From Candidatus Avelusimicrobium ruminicola (GTDB lineage Bacteria > Elusimicrobiota > Elusimicrobia > Elusimicrobiales > Elusimicrobiaceae), in NCBI GenBank assembly GCA_900319885.1, contig ONQH01000003.1, positions 1-15,376 of the forward strand: a stretch of DNA of 15,376 nt, given 5' to 3'. Of this stretch, positions 6,170 through 13,159 are shown one piece after another; within the stretch, counting starts at the first letter, position 1, and every line of letters starts with the position of its first letter. The notes beneath the pieces are model-generated. The model made no database searches and was not told where the DNA came from. It saw nothing but the letters and a program-made list of their open reading frames with translations. The position numbers and the translations under genes were made by a program.

Positions 6170-7338
6170 CGGACATTAAACTCAAAGCCAAAGAAGAACG
6201 CCGCCTTAACGCGGGGCATTGGTGGATTTTCTCTAACGAAATTGACGGCCTAGATACCTCCATTGAACCGGGAACCTTGGTGCGTGTGGTGTCGCACGAA
6301 GGAAAACAAGTGGGGCATGGTTATTTCAATCCGCATAGTTTAATTGCGGTGCGGCTTATTCAAAAAGGCGAAGAAGAACTTCCCGAAAATTTTGTATTTG
6401 AAAACTTGGATAAAGCGTACACGTACCGCAAAGAAATCGGCGTACGCAAATACGGACGTATGTGCTATGGCGAGGCCGATAATATGCCCGGCCTAGTCGT
6501 GGACCGCTACGGGGATATTTTAGTAGTAGATGTGCTGACTGCGGGGATGGAAAAATTAAAACCGCAAATTACCAAAGCGTTGCAAAAAATCTTCAAACCC
6601 ACAGGTATTTATTACAAAAACGACAGTTCGTTCCGCGCGCTGGAAGGCTTAACCAACACGCCGGAAATTGTGGGCGAAGTGCCCGAGACCGTGGAAATTG
6701 AAGAAAACGGTGTGAAGTATATTGTGCCGCTTCGGGGCGGACAAAAGACCGGGTTTTATTTTGACCAACGCGAAAACCGCGAATTTCTCAAACCGTATTT
6801 CAAAGATAAACTGGTGTTAGACTTATATTCCTACATTGGGTCGTTTGGCATTACCGCCGCCTTGGCCGGGGCCACGCAAGTGTGGGGGTGTGATTCTTCT
6901 GCCGCGGCGGTGGAGTGTGCCAAAAAGAACGCCGAACTTAACGGCGTTTCGGATAGCGTAGTCTTTCATCGCGACGATGCCGAGCGGCTGCTGTCTGCGC
7001 TTAAAAAGGGCGAACTGCCCGACCAGCCGGATATGATTTTGTTGGATCCGCCCGCCTTTGTCAAAAGCCGCAAAGCCTTGCCGCAAGCGGTGGGATTGTA
7101 CGTAAAACTGGTTAAGATGGCCTTGGAAGGGATGAAGCCGGGCAATTACTTGGCGTTCTCTACGTGTAGCCATCACATTTCGCGCGAACTGTTTGTGGAT
7201 ATTATCCGCCAAGGGGCCAGCAAAGCCGGGCGCCAAGCAGTGCTGGTGGAATTGCGCGGTCAAGCCAAAGACCACCCGATTTTAATCGGTATGCCGGAGA
7301 CGGAGTATTTGCACTTTGCGTTAATCCAGGTGAAATAA
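6166..7338 (+). CDS. rlmI: RlmI-like 23S rRNA (cytosine-5) methyltransferase, class I SAM-dependent
   Basis: 390 residues, close to the usual RlmI length. An N-terminal PUA domain (about 1-75, with the basic GHxWIFSNEI start) is followed by an EEHEE-type region and a Rossmann methyltransferase domain. GGQKTGFYFDQRENR (191-205) is the family signature. VLDLYSYIGSFG (217-228) is SAM motif I, DPPAF (294-298) is motif IV, and TCSHH (333-337) carries Cys334, the expected catalytic cysteine of an m5C enzyme. E. coli RlmI makes m5C1962 in 23S rRNA; other members of this family are only annotated as class I rRNA methyltransferases, so the exact site is inference. The ATG overlaps the PRTase stop (ATGA). 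It is the last gene of the operon, followed 21 bases later by a strong intrinsic terminator. Confidence 0.87.
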   Translation: MTDIKLKAKEERRLNAGHWWIFSNEIDGLDTSIEPGTLVRVVSHEGKQVGHGYFNPHSLIAVRLIQKGEEELPENFVFENLDKAYTYRKEIGVRKYGRMCYGEADNMPGLVVDRYGDILVVDVLTAGMEKLKPQITKALQKIFKPTGIYYKNDSSFRALEGLTNTPEIVGEVPETVEIEENGVKYIVPLRGGQKTGFYFDQRENREFLKPYFKDKLVLDLYSYIGSFGITAALAGATQVWGCDSSAAAVECAKKNAELNGVSDSVVFHRDDAERLLSALKKGELPDQPDMILLDPPAFVKSRKALPQAVGLYVKLVKMALEGMKPGNYLAFSTCSHHISRELFVDIIRQGASKAGRQAVLVELRGQAKDHPILIGMPETEYLHFALIQVK

Positions 7339-7359
7339 CCGTAGGCTGATTTGGGTAAG

Positions 7360-7386
7360 AGCGGTCCGCTAACAGGGCCGCTTTTT
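7360..7386 (+). terminator. Intrinsic terminator after rlmI
   Basis: Bases 7360-7367 (AGCGGTCC) pair with 7375-7382 (GGGCCGCT), an 8-bp GC-rich stem with one G-T wobble, loop GCTAACA, followed by a T-run ending at 7386. It closes the plus-strand operon. The T-run overlaps the stop codon of the convergent trmL gene (7385-7387). On the minus strand no T-run follows, so it should act in one direction only. Confidence 0.88.
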
Positions 7387-7843
7387 AGTTGCCTTTATTT
7401 TGGCGCAGTGTTTCAAAAAGCACAATGGCGGCAGAACTGGATAAATTGAGCGAGCGCACCGGCCCCGTCATGGGGATGGTAAACAAACGGTCTTTGTAAA
7501 TTTCGTAAAACTCTTTGGGCAGGCCAAAGCCTTCCGCTCCAAAGCACAAGAAGGCATCCGCCGGGATTTGTACGTCCCAATACGCAGTTTTACCTTTGGT
7601 GGAAAGAAAAAACAATTTTTCGCGTGCGGGTTTTTCGGCCTCTAAAAAGGCTTCCCAGGTTTCGTAGCGGCGGTAGTCCAGGTTGGGCCAGTAATCCAGC
7701 CCGCTGCGGCGAATTTCTTTAGATGCAATCTTAAACCCCAGTTTGCCCACCAAGTGCAGGCGCGTACCCGTAGCCACGCACGAGCGGCCGATATTGCCCG
7801 TATTAAACGGAATTTCGGGGTTAATGAGTACAATGTTTAGCAT
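7385..7843 (-). CDS. trmL: tRNA (cytidine/uridine(34)-2'-O)-methyltransferase TrmL, SPOUT/SpoU family
   Basis: 152 residues, normal for TrmL. It 2'-O-methylates the wobble nucleotide of leucine tRNAs in E. coli. Visible signatures are the N-terminal LNIVLINPEIPFNTGNIGRSC, motif 2 FGAEGFGLP (about residues 102-110) and motif 3 IPMTGPVRSLNLSSSAAIVLFE near the C-terminus, which form the SPOUT trefoil-knot SAM site. I start it at ATG 7843, because the protein then begins MLNIVL exactly as known TrmL proteins do. A TTG at 7864 in the same frame lies inside the glgP terminator hairpin and would add seven residues without family support. No Shine-Dalgarno sequence precedes ATG 7843: the T-run of the terminator ends only four bases upstream. 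Expression may depend on read-through from glgP. Confidence 0.92.
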   Translation of the reverse strand: MLNIVLINPEIPFNTGNIGRSCVATGTRLHLVGKLGFKIASKEIRRSGLDYWPNLDYRRYETWEAFLEAEKPAREKLFFLSTKGKTAYWDVQIPADAFLCFGAEGFGLPKEFYEIYKDRLFTIPMTGPVRSLNLSSSAAIVLFETLRQNKGN

Positions 7844-7847
7844 ATGC

Positions 7848-7875
7848 AAAAAAGCCGGGGACAATGCCCCGGCTT
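7848..7875 (-). terminator. Intrinsic terminator after glgP
   Basis: On the minus strand a 9-bp perfect stem (7867-7875 with 7852-7860; AAGCCGGGG and its complement on the plus strand), loop of six bases, followed by six U (7853-7848). It starts seven bases after the glgP stop and ends four bases before the trmL ATG. Confidence 0.9.
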
Positions 7876-7881
7876 ACTAGA

Positions 7882-10437
7882 TTATTCTTCCCAGCGGATA
7901 AATAGCGGGGTCAGCACGTTGGGAATGCTGTCGTTTTTGGGCAGTACCCGTAGCGCATAGTCTTGGCGGCCGCTGTTTGCCGGCGAAGCAGAGGCTTCGT
8001 ACAAGTACGTTTCTCCGTCCTTGCCGGTGCAGTTCATGGGGATCGTGGCCACTTTATCAATGCCGCCCACGTTGCCGCGTTTGCCCAGGAAAACTTCTAC
8101 TTGCACTTCTTCGGGTTTTAAGTTACCTAGCGAAACACGTGCTTTGAAGTTTACTTTGTCGCCCATCAAAATGGCTTCGGCCGGGGCTTGGGTTGTGTCG
8201 GTAATGGACACGCGGTACCAGTTATCGGCAATTTGTTTGCGCCAATCGGCCACCGCTTGTACTTTGCCGGCTTCGGCGAGGACAAGTCCGTAATTATTGG
8301 CCGGTACGTAGAATTTTTCGTAATATTCTTTGACCATACGGTTGGTGTTAAAGAACGGGGCAATGTGTTTGATCGATTCCTTCATCAGCGTAATCCAGGC
8401 GGTGGAGAACGCTTCGTTTTCTGCCTTGGCATAGTACGTGGGGGCAATATCTTGCTCTAATAAACTGTAGAGGGCTTCAGCTTCCACGGCGTCACGTTCG
8501 GCGTCGGATTTATAGTTTTCGTTGCCGCCGATGGACCAACCAAAATCACACGGACCCACTTCGTCCCACCACCCGTCCAGGATAGACAAGGCAAGCGCCC
8601 CGTTGAGCGCAGCTTTCATGCCGCTGGTGCCGCTGGCTTCCATCGGGCGGATCGGGTTATTGAGCCACACGTCCACGCCTTGTACCATGTAGCGGGCGAC
8701 GTTCATATTGTAATCTTCCACAAATACGATTTTACCCTTAAAGCGCGGGTCGTTTTGTGTGAGGCTTACAATGAGTTTAATAAATTCTTTTCCGGCGGTA
8801 TCGGCCGGGTGCGCTTTGCCGGCAAAGACAAACTGCACCGGGCGGGCTGGGTTGTTGATGATTTTGTCTAGGCGGTTTAAGTCCTTAAACAGCAAGGTGG
8901 CGCGTTTGTAGGTAGCAAAGCGGCGTGCAAAGCCAATGGTCAGCACATCCGGGCGTAGTACGTTGGAGGCTTTCTTTATGCTCATCAAATCCATGCCTTG
9001 GCGGGTGAGTTGGCGTTGCAAGCGGCCGCGGACCATGTTAATAAGTTTATTTTTGCGCGTGGTGTGGATGTTCCACAATTCTTCGTTGGGAATATCGTAA
9101 ATTTTTTCCCACGCGGCAGTATTGGACGGGTCGGGATTGCCTTGCATATCGTTACCAAAGAGGTATTTGCGGTACAAGTCGTTAAGTTCGTGCGAAATCC
9201 AGGACGAACTGTGAATCCCGTTGGTGATGCTGGTAATGGGCACTTCTACTTTGGGCAAGTTAGGCCAGAGATTGTGCCACATTTCGCGGCTGACTTCGCC
9301 GTGCAGTTTGGCCACCCCGTTGCAGAACGCCGCCAAGCGTAACGCTACGACGGTCATACAGTACATGGGGGATTGCGGCGTTTCTTTGCCGATTTCTAAA
9401 AATTGGTCCCAGCTAAGGCCCATTTCGCGGGCGTAATAGTCCATATATTTGCGGACAAGGTTGGGGTCAAAGTGTTCGTTACCGGCGATAACGGGCGTGT
9501 GAGTGGTGAACACGGACGTGGCCCATACTTTTTCGCGCGCTTGCTGGAAGGTCAGTTTTTCGTTACGCATTAAGTCAATGATGCGTTGGAACAGCAAGAA
9601 CGCGCTGTGCCCTTCGTTAATATGATAAACCGTAGGCGTAATGCCCATGGCAGTTAATGCTTTTACGCCACCGATACCCAGCACTACTTCTTGGCGGATG
9701 CGGTTTTCGCGGTCGCCGCCGTAGAGTTTTTCGGTAATGGCGCGTTGGGCGGGGGTGTTTTCCTGCAAGTTGGTATCCAACAAATAAAGGGAAGTGCGCC
9801 CCACCGGTACGCGCCATACACAGGCTTTTACGGTTTCGCCGCCCAGCGGGATGTCCACAATGACGTCTTTTCCGTCTTTTTGCACGCGTTCAACCGGCAT
9901 GTGGGCCCAGTCGTTATCGGGATATTCTTCGTTCTGCCAACCTTCGCGGTTGAGCACTTGGCGTACGTAGCCTTGTTTGTAGAAAAGTCCTACGCCGATA
10001 ATCGGCATACCCAGGTCGCTGGCGGATTTGATGTGATCGCCAGCCAACATCCCTAACCCGCCGGAGTAAATCGGCAATCCTTCGCCAATGCCGTACTCCA
10101 TAGAGAAATACGCGGTAAGCAGGTTCCCGTTTTCTTGGTGGTGGTCGTTATACCAGGTATGTTTTTCATTTTTGTAGGCGTAGTAACTGCCTTTTACTTG
10201 GCTAAGCAACGCCAGGAAGTTTTGGTCGTTACTGAGTTGCTCAAAGCGTTTTTGCGGCACACAACCTAAAAACCATTTCGGGTTGCGTTTGGAAGTCGTC
10301 CATAGTTGGGGGTCAATTTGTACAAACAGCGCGATGGCGTGGGCGTTCCACGTAAACCACATATCGCTGGCAAGTTCTTCTAAAAATTTGATATTGTCCG
10401 GCAAGTTGGGCTGGACGTTAAATGAGTGAATTTTCAT
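7882..10437 (-). CDS. glgP: Alpha-glucan (glycogen/maltodextrin) phosphorylase
   Basis: 851-residue glycosyltransferase family 35 enzyme. It phosphorolyses alpha-1,4-glucans (glycogen, maltodextrin) to glucose-1-phosphate, using pyridoxal phosphate. The first 110 or so residues (with WFTWNxxA and IDPQLW) form the DUF3417 N-terminal domain of the bacterial/archaeal AgpA-type subfamily rather than the classical muscle/E. coli type. GGLGMLAGDH is at 126-135, HINEGHSAF at 272-280, and the PLP-binding loop GTSGMK carries Lys608. The last 100 residues form a C-terminal extension with beta character. ATG 10437 has AGGAGA at 10443-10448 and a TATAAT box upstream. It has its own terminator, so it looks monocistronic with possible read-through to trmL. 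No other glycogen gene lies in the window. Confidence 0.95.
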   Translation of the reverse strand: MKIHSFNVQPNLPDNIKFLEELASDMWFTWNAHAIALFVQIDPQLWTTSKRNPKWFLGCVPQKRFEQLSNDQNFLALLSQVKGSYYAYKNEKHTWYNDHHQENGNLLTAYFSMEYGIGEGLPIYSGGLGMLAGDHIKSASDLGMPIIGVGLFYKQGYVRQVLNREGWQNEEYPDNDWAHMPVERVQKDGKDVIVDIPLGGETVKACVWRVPVGRTSLYLLDTNLQENTPAQRAITEKLYGGDRENRIRQEVVLGIGGVKALTAMGITPTVYHINEGHSAFLLFQRIIDLMRNEKLTFQQAREKVWATSVFTTHTPVIAGNEHFDPNLVRKYMDYYAREMGLSWDQFLEIGKETPQSPMYCMTVVALRLAAFCNGVAKLHGEVSREMWHNLWPNLPKVEVPITSITNGIHSSSWISHELNDLYRKYLFGNDMQGNPDPSNTAAWEKIYDIPNEELWNIHTTRKNKLINMVRGRLQRQLTRQGMDLMSIKKASNVLRPDVLTIGFARRFATYKRATLLFKDLNRLDKIINNPARPVQFVFAGKAHPADTAGKEFIKLIVSLTQNDPRFKGKIVFVEDYNMNVARYMVQGVDVWLNNPIRPMEASGTSGMKAALNGALALSILDGWWDEVGPCDFGWSIGGNENYKSDAERDAVEAEALYSLLEQDIAPTYYAKAENEAFSTAWITLMKESIKHIAPFFNTNRMVKEYYEKFYVPANNYGLVLAEAGKVQAVADWRKQIADNWYRVSITDTTQAPAEAILMGDKVNFKARVSLGNLKPEEVQVEVFLGKRGNVGGIDKVATIPMNCTGKDGETYLYEASASPANSGRQDYALRVLPKNDSIPNVLTPLFIRWEE

Positions 10438-10465
10438 CCCGTTCTCCTAAAAATAAGTTACTTAG

Positions 10466-10471
10466 ATTATA
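10466..10471 (-). promoter_or_regulatory. Probable -10 box of the glgP promoter
   Basis: A perfect TATAAT on the minus strand, giving a start near 10459 and a leader of about 22 bases with AGGAGA. It adjoins the T-run of the upstream gene's terminator. The -35 position falls inside the hairpin loop and is poor (TACTAA at 10489-10494), so an activator or weak basal activity is possible. Confidence 0.6.
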
Positions 10472-10472
10472 T

Positions 10473-10501
10473 AAAAAAACCACCCCGTTTAGTAGGGTGG
10501 T
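10473..10501 (-). terminator. Intrinsic terminator after the DUF1646 gene
   Basis: On the minus strand a 7-bp stem ACCACCC/GGGTGGT (10495-10501 with 10479-10485), nine-base loop, then seven T (10479-10473). It begins 18 bases after the transporter stop and separates it from glgP. Confidence 0.88.
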
Positions 10502-10518
10502 GTTAAGAAGATAATATT

Positions 10519-11577
10519 CTATAATACCAGGCTTAGTAAAATAAAATACGCTACCATAAGCAGTAGCCCCAGTTTCAGGGCGGCTTTTACCCACTCTTTG
10601 CTTTTGATGCCCAAGTTGGAAGCGCAAATAATGTTGGGGATATTGCCTGGGATGAGCATCCCGCCGGAAATTACCAGGCTCATTAACAAAAACGTCAGGG
10701 TGCGGTCACTGATGGCGGGGGTGACTTCAATGGCGGCCAAGGTGGCGTTGTCCAGCACGGCGGAAAGCATATTGATCCAATACAGCCACGCGGCGCTTAG
10801 ATGGGTAATCGTTTTAAGGGCCAAGGGTTTTAATCCGTCGCCCAAAAACGTAAGGGCCATCACAAATAAATAGACTTTGCCCGCACGCAGAGCAATACTT
10901 TTTACGGTATTATTTTCGGCCAACGCATCGGCTTTGGCGGCGCCCGGCGCGTGGGCCGTTTCGCCTTCAATGCGCGAGGCCAGCCACGCCAGTAGCGTAA
11001 TGCCACCCAGCACAAACCAGCCCAAGTGCTGAATTAAATAGAAGAACCCGGCGTGGTGCGGCTCGCCAGAGAGTTTAGAAATAACCACCGTGCCCAGCGG
11101 TTCGCCAATGGCGGTAAGCACCGCGCCCATCCCGATAGCATAGCATGCCAGCACCACCAGTTTTACGCGGGCCGGACGTTTTAAGGGGAGCATGAGGGCC
11201 ACTTCGCACAGGAACAGCGCGGCAATAATGGCGGTAATCAAACTGGAAATCAACCCCAGCCAAAACACCAGTAAAAACAGCGTCCAGCGCAGGCCCAGCG
11301 TTTTAAGCGCTTTTTTCGCCAGCCATTGCCGCCGCGCGTGTAGTTGGCGAAAGATGAGCCCGGCAATCAGTACCGCAAGGGTAATTTTGATAGGGTCTTT
11401 AAGCGCGGTTAGTACCAAGTGCCCGTTCCACATGTGTGAAACGGTGACCGCAAATGCTCCGCACACAAACAGAAACGCTTCCAAATTTTCTTCAATTTTG
11501 TGGACCGTGAGCGGCAACACCAGCACCACCGCAATCAACGCAGAAAGCAAAACGGTTTGTAAGACGGAAAGTTCCAT
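10519..11577 (-). CDS. DUF1646 family predicted cation transporter (ion transporter superfamily)
   Basis: 352-residue, strongly hydrophobic protein with about ten membrane helices. Features matching DUF1646 are VHKIEENLEAFLF (residues 25-37), AIGEPLGT (156-163), SAVLDNATLAA (272-282) and GGMLIPGNIPNII (305-317). SSLITAIIAA (111-120) and SAVLDNATLAA look like the two equivalent re-entrant or discontinuous helix motifs of an inverted-repeat transporter of the NhaD/ArsB/CitM ion transporter superfamily. The ion is unknown; Na+/H+ exchange is only a guess. ATG 11577 has AGGAG at 11583-11587. The gene begins 30 bases after the 3' end of tRNA-Glu with no promoter visible in between, so the two may be co-transcribed. 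A terminator follows at 10473-10501. Confidence 0.82.
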   Translation of the reverse strand: MELSVLQTVLLSALIAVVLVLPLTVHKIEENLEAFLFVCGAFAVTVSHMWNGHLVLTALKDPIKITLAVLIAGLIFRQLHARRQWLAKKALKTLGLRWTLFLLVFWLGLISSLITAIIAALFLCEVALMLPLKRPARVKLVVLACYAIGMGAVLTAIGEPLGTVVISKLSGEPHHAGFFYLIQHLGWFVLGGITLLAWLASRIEGETAHAPGAAKADALAENNTVKSIALRAGKVYLFVMALTFLGDGLKPLALKTITHLSAAWLYWINMLSAVLDNATLAAIEVTPAISDRTLTFLLMSLVISGGMLIPGNIPNIICASNLGIKSKEWVKAALKLGLLLMVAYFILLSLVL

Positions 11578-11607
11578 AACATCTCCTGGCCAAATGGTGC
11601 AAAAAAA

Positions 11608-11681
11608 CGTCCCGTACGAGATTCGAACTCGTGATCTCCGCCTTGAGAGGGCGGCGTCCTAGGCCACTAGACGAACGGGAC
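11608..11681 (-). tRNA. tRNA-Glu (anticodon CTC)
   Basis: A complete 74-base cloverleaf on the minus strand. The acceptor stem pairs 11675-11681 with 11609-11615. Anticodon stem CCGCC/GGCGG carries loop CTCTCAA, with anticodon CTC at 11645-11647. T arm is ACGAG-TTCGAAT-CTCGT. The discriminator is G (11608), usual for tRNA-Glu. CCA is not encoded; seven T follow directly. CTC reads GAG only, so the genome must carry another tRNA-Glu (TTC) for GAA, a codon used heavily here. Confidence 0.97.
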
Positions 11682-11690
11682 AACATATCT

Positions 11691-11699
11691 ATTTTAGCA
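11691..11699 (-). promoter_or_regulatory. Extended -10 promoter of tRNA-Glu
   Basis: TGcTAAAAT on the minus strand about ten bases before the tRNA 5' end. No good -35 at 17 bases. The predicted leader is only a few bases. It may also drive the DUF1646 gene downstream. Confidence 0.6.
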
Positions 11700-11729
11700 A
11701 ATTAGGCGGGTTTTTTCAGCAAGAGCCCG

Positions 11730-12155
11730 TTAGGGGAGGCTTTCCCACCAGTCGCGCCCGTTGATGAGCAGGCGTTTGGCCATCGCCTGTCTGCCCGGCG
11801 TGTAGGAATAGACGATTTCAAATTTCATATCCTCGTTGTTGCGCTGGCGGAACAGGTTGTCTAACGCGCGGGCGTGTCTTTCGGGAATGTAAAAGCGGCA
11901 CTGCCGGCCCCAGCGTTTTTCTTGGCAGAAATCTTGCGGCGCGCACTGGTGCGTGGCAAATTGGGAGCAATCGGTGTGGTCCCAGTCAATTTGATATTGG
12001 ATGTAATGGCCGGAAAGCAAGTCGCGCGGGTCGTAGCCGGTAACCGCTACGGTAATTTCTTGCCCGTGTTGCTGTTGCCAACTTAATAGGAGCGTCCAGC
12101 CCACCAGGATGCAAAAAGGAAGCGCAAAGCACACTGCCAGAATCTTATTTTTCAT
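11730..12155 (-). CDS. GDYXXLXY-domain membrane-anchored protein
   Basis: 141-residue protein with one N-terminal hydrophobic anchor (about residues 5-25) and an exported domain. GYDPRDLLSGHYIQY at 40-54 matches the conserved core of the GDYXXLXY family (DPRDLLxGxY), with His50 in place of the usual Asp and altered final positions. The C-terminal region ends RLLINGRDWWESLP, as family members do. A segment at 63-86 contains four cysteines (63, 71, 77, 86), which should lie outside the cytoplasm. The frame is open upstream to 12203, but ATG 12155 has GGAGG at 12162-12166 and starts directly with the signal-anchor. It overlaps the end of the DUF2157 gene by 11 bases. The two families often occur together or fused; the function is unknown. 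Confidence 0.8.
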   Translation of the reverse strand: MKNKILAVCFALPFCILVGWTLLLSWQQQHGQEITVAVTGYDPRDLLSGHYIQYQIDWDHTDCSQFATHQCAPQDFCQEKRWGRQCRFYIPERHARALDNLFRQRNNEDMKFEIVYSYTPGRQAMAKRLLINGRDWWESLP

Positions 12156-13125
12156 GGAAAGCCTCCATTGTTTTAATATAACGCGCCGTGCGTTTGAACA
12201 CATAAATCATCCCCAGTACCGCCAGGCCGCCGGCAATAAAGCCCAACCCGGATAGTAGCAAATTTCCGCATCCGCTTATAAATAGGATGAAGATAAAAAT
12301 TTCGGCGCAAAAGGCGTTACGCTTAAAGGAAGACAGATTTTGGGTGCGTAGCGCCCAGTACATTCGCCCCGCAAAAAAGGCCAACGTACACACCGTAGCC
12401 GCCAAGCACATCCCAAAATGGCTCGTCCATCCGTGTGTGCCCCAGCGCATCCCTATAAACCATACAAACACGTACGCCAGCCACAACGTCAGTTTGCTAA
12501 ACGCCAGGGATACTACCGTATAGGGGCGCGTAGTTTTGTGCAACTGCTTGCCAGCGTAACTAAGTAGACACAGTACAATAAGTAGCGTAATCGTGTTGGC
12601 GTCAAAGGTATCCCATAAAAAGTCCAGCACTCGTTCCCACCAACGCCCGTCCACCAGCGAGCCCAGCAAACACAACCAACCCATGTTAAAAAATACCGAG
12701 CGGCTTACCGCTACAAACGGTAACCCCAGTAGCGCCCACGCCAACGCAAAAGATTGCCACCCTCCTTCCAAATTAAATACCTGGCCGATTAGTCCGATCG
12801 TGGCCCCAATGAGTAAAAAGGAAAGGATAGCAAACAGTTCAGTGAGGCCCTTACGTTGGTGGGTAATACTCCCATACGTGGCCGCAAACGCACTGCCCAG
12901 CAAGGCAAATGCCCCGGTCAATTTGAACACGTTTCCCAGCGCATGCCAGTTAGCCGCTACCAACAAACACACCCCCAGGCCAATCAAACTACCAGCAATA
13001 ATAAAGGCGGTTCGCCAAAAGGTTTGTCCGGCGCGTTGACGTTCAAAGGTTAAAATCTGTTCGCATTGGGCTTGCGTAATAAAATTTAATTCTTTCCAGC
13101 GGGTTAATCGGGTTTGTAGGGACAT
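12145..13125 (-). CDS. DUF2157 multi-pass membrane protein
   Basis: 326-residue integral membrane protein with about nine to ten hydrophobic segments. A short soluble N-terminus (about 1-40, helical, with LNFITQAQCEQIL) is followed by a membrane segment containing AANWHALG and later LLIGATIGLIGQVFNLEG, both characteristic of DUF2157 proteins. The function of the family is unknown. The frame is open for 66 codons upstream to 13323, but ATG 13125 is preferred: it has AGGAG at 13131-13135 and an extended -10 promoter at 13151-13159, which would be inside the longer version, and the family N-terminus begins here. It is translationally coupled to the GDYXXLXY gene, whose ATG lies inside its last codons. 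Confidence 0.82.
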   Translation of the reverse strand: MSLQTRLTRWKELNFITQAQCEQILTFERQRAGQTFWRTAFIIAGSLIGLGVCLLVAANWHALGNVFKLTGAFALLGSAFAATYGSITHQRKGLTELFAILSFLLIGATIGLIGQVFNLEGGWQSFALAWALLGLPFVAVSRSVFFNMGWLCLLGSLVDGRWWERVLDFLWDTFDANTITLLIVLCLLSYAGKQLHKTTRPYTVVSLAFSKLTLWLAYVFVWFIGMRWGTHGWTSHFGMCLAATVCTLAFFAGRMYWALRTQNLSSFKRNAFCAEIFIFILFISGCGNLLLSGLGFIAGGLAVLGMIYVFKRTARYIKTMEAFHEK

Positions 13126-13150
13126 AATTTCTCCTGTCTGTACTGGGGTT

Positions 13151-13159
13151 ATTATAGCA
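13151..13159 (-). promoter_or_regulatory. Extended -10 promoter of the DUF2157-GDYXXLXY operon
   Basis: A perfect TGcTATAAT on the minus strand; start predicted near 13144, leader about 20 bases including AGGAG. No good -35 is visible. Its position argues for the ATG at 13125 over the longer open frame. Confidence 0.72.

Noticed and set aside
6823..7275. 150-codon minus-strand frame opposite rlmI
   Set aside because: Complete overlap with a well-supported gene, no ribosome binding site and no recognisable motif.
7844..7864. TTG start adding seven residues to TrmL
   Set aside because: The codons fall in the loop, arm and T-run of the glgP terminator and do not match TrmL N-termini.
11192..11662. 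Plus-strand open frame of 156 codons antisense to DUF1646 and tRNA-Glu
   Set aside because: Its end, IRTRDLRLERAAS, is the well-known false translation of an antisense tRNA gene, and the rest is the shadow of the transporter gene.
11492..11686. Minus-strand 64-codon frame through tRNA-Glu
   Set aside because: SSSGLGRRPLKAEITSSNLVRD is the translation of the tRNA itself; no start signal or homology.
11700..11729. Possible terminator after the GDYXXLXY gene
   Set aside because: Only a four-base CGGG/CCCG stem with a long loop and no T-run on the minus strand.
12156..12203. 16-residue N-terminal extension of the GDYXXLXY protein
   Set aside because: ATG 12155 has GGAGG six bases upstream and begins directly with the signal-anchor.
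12593..13039. 148-codon plus-strand frame opposite DUF2157
   Set aside because: Antisense shadow of a membrane-protein gene without a start signal or motif.
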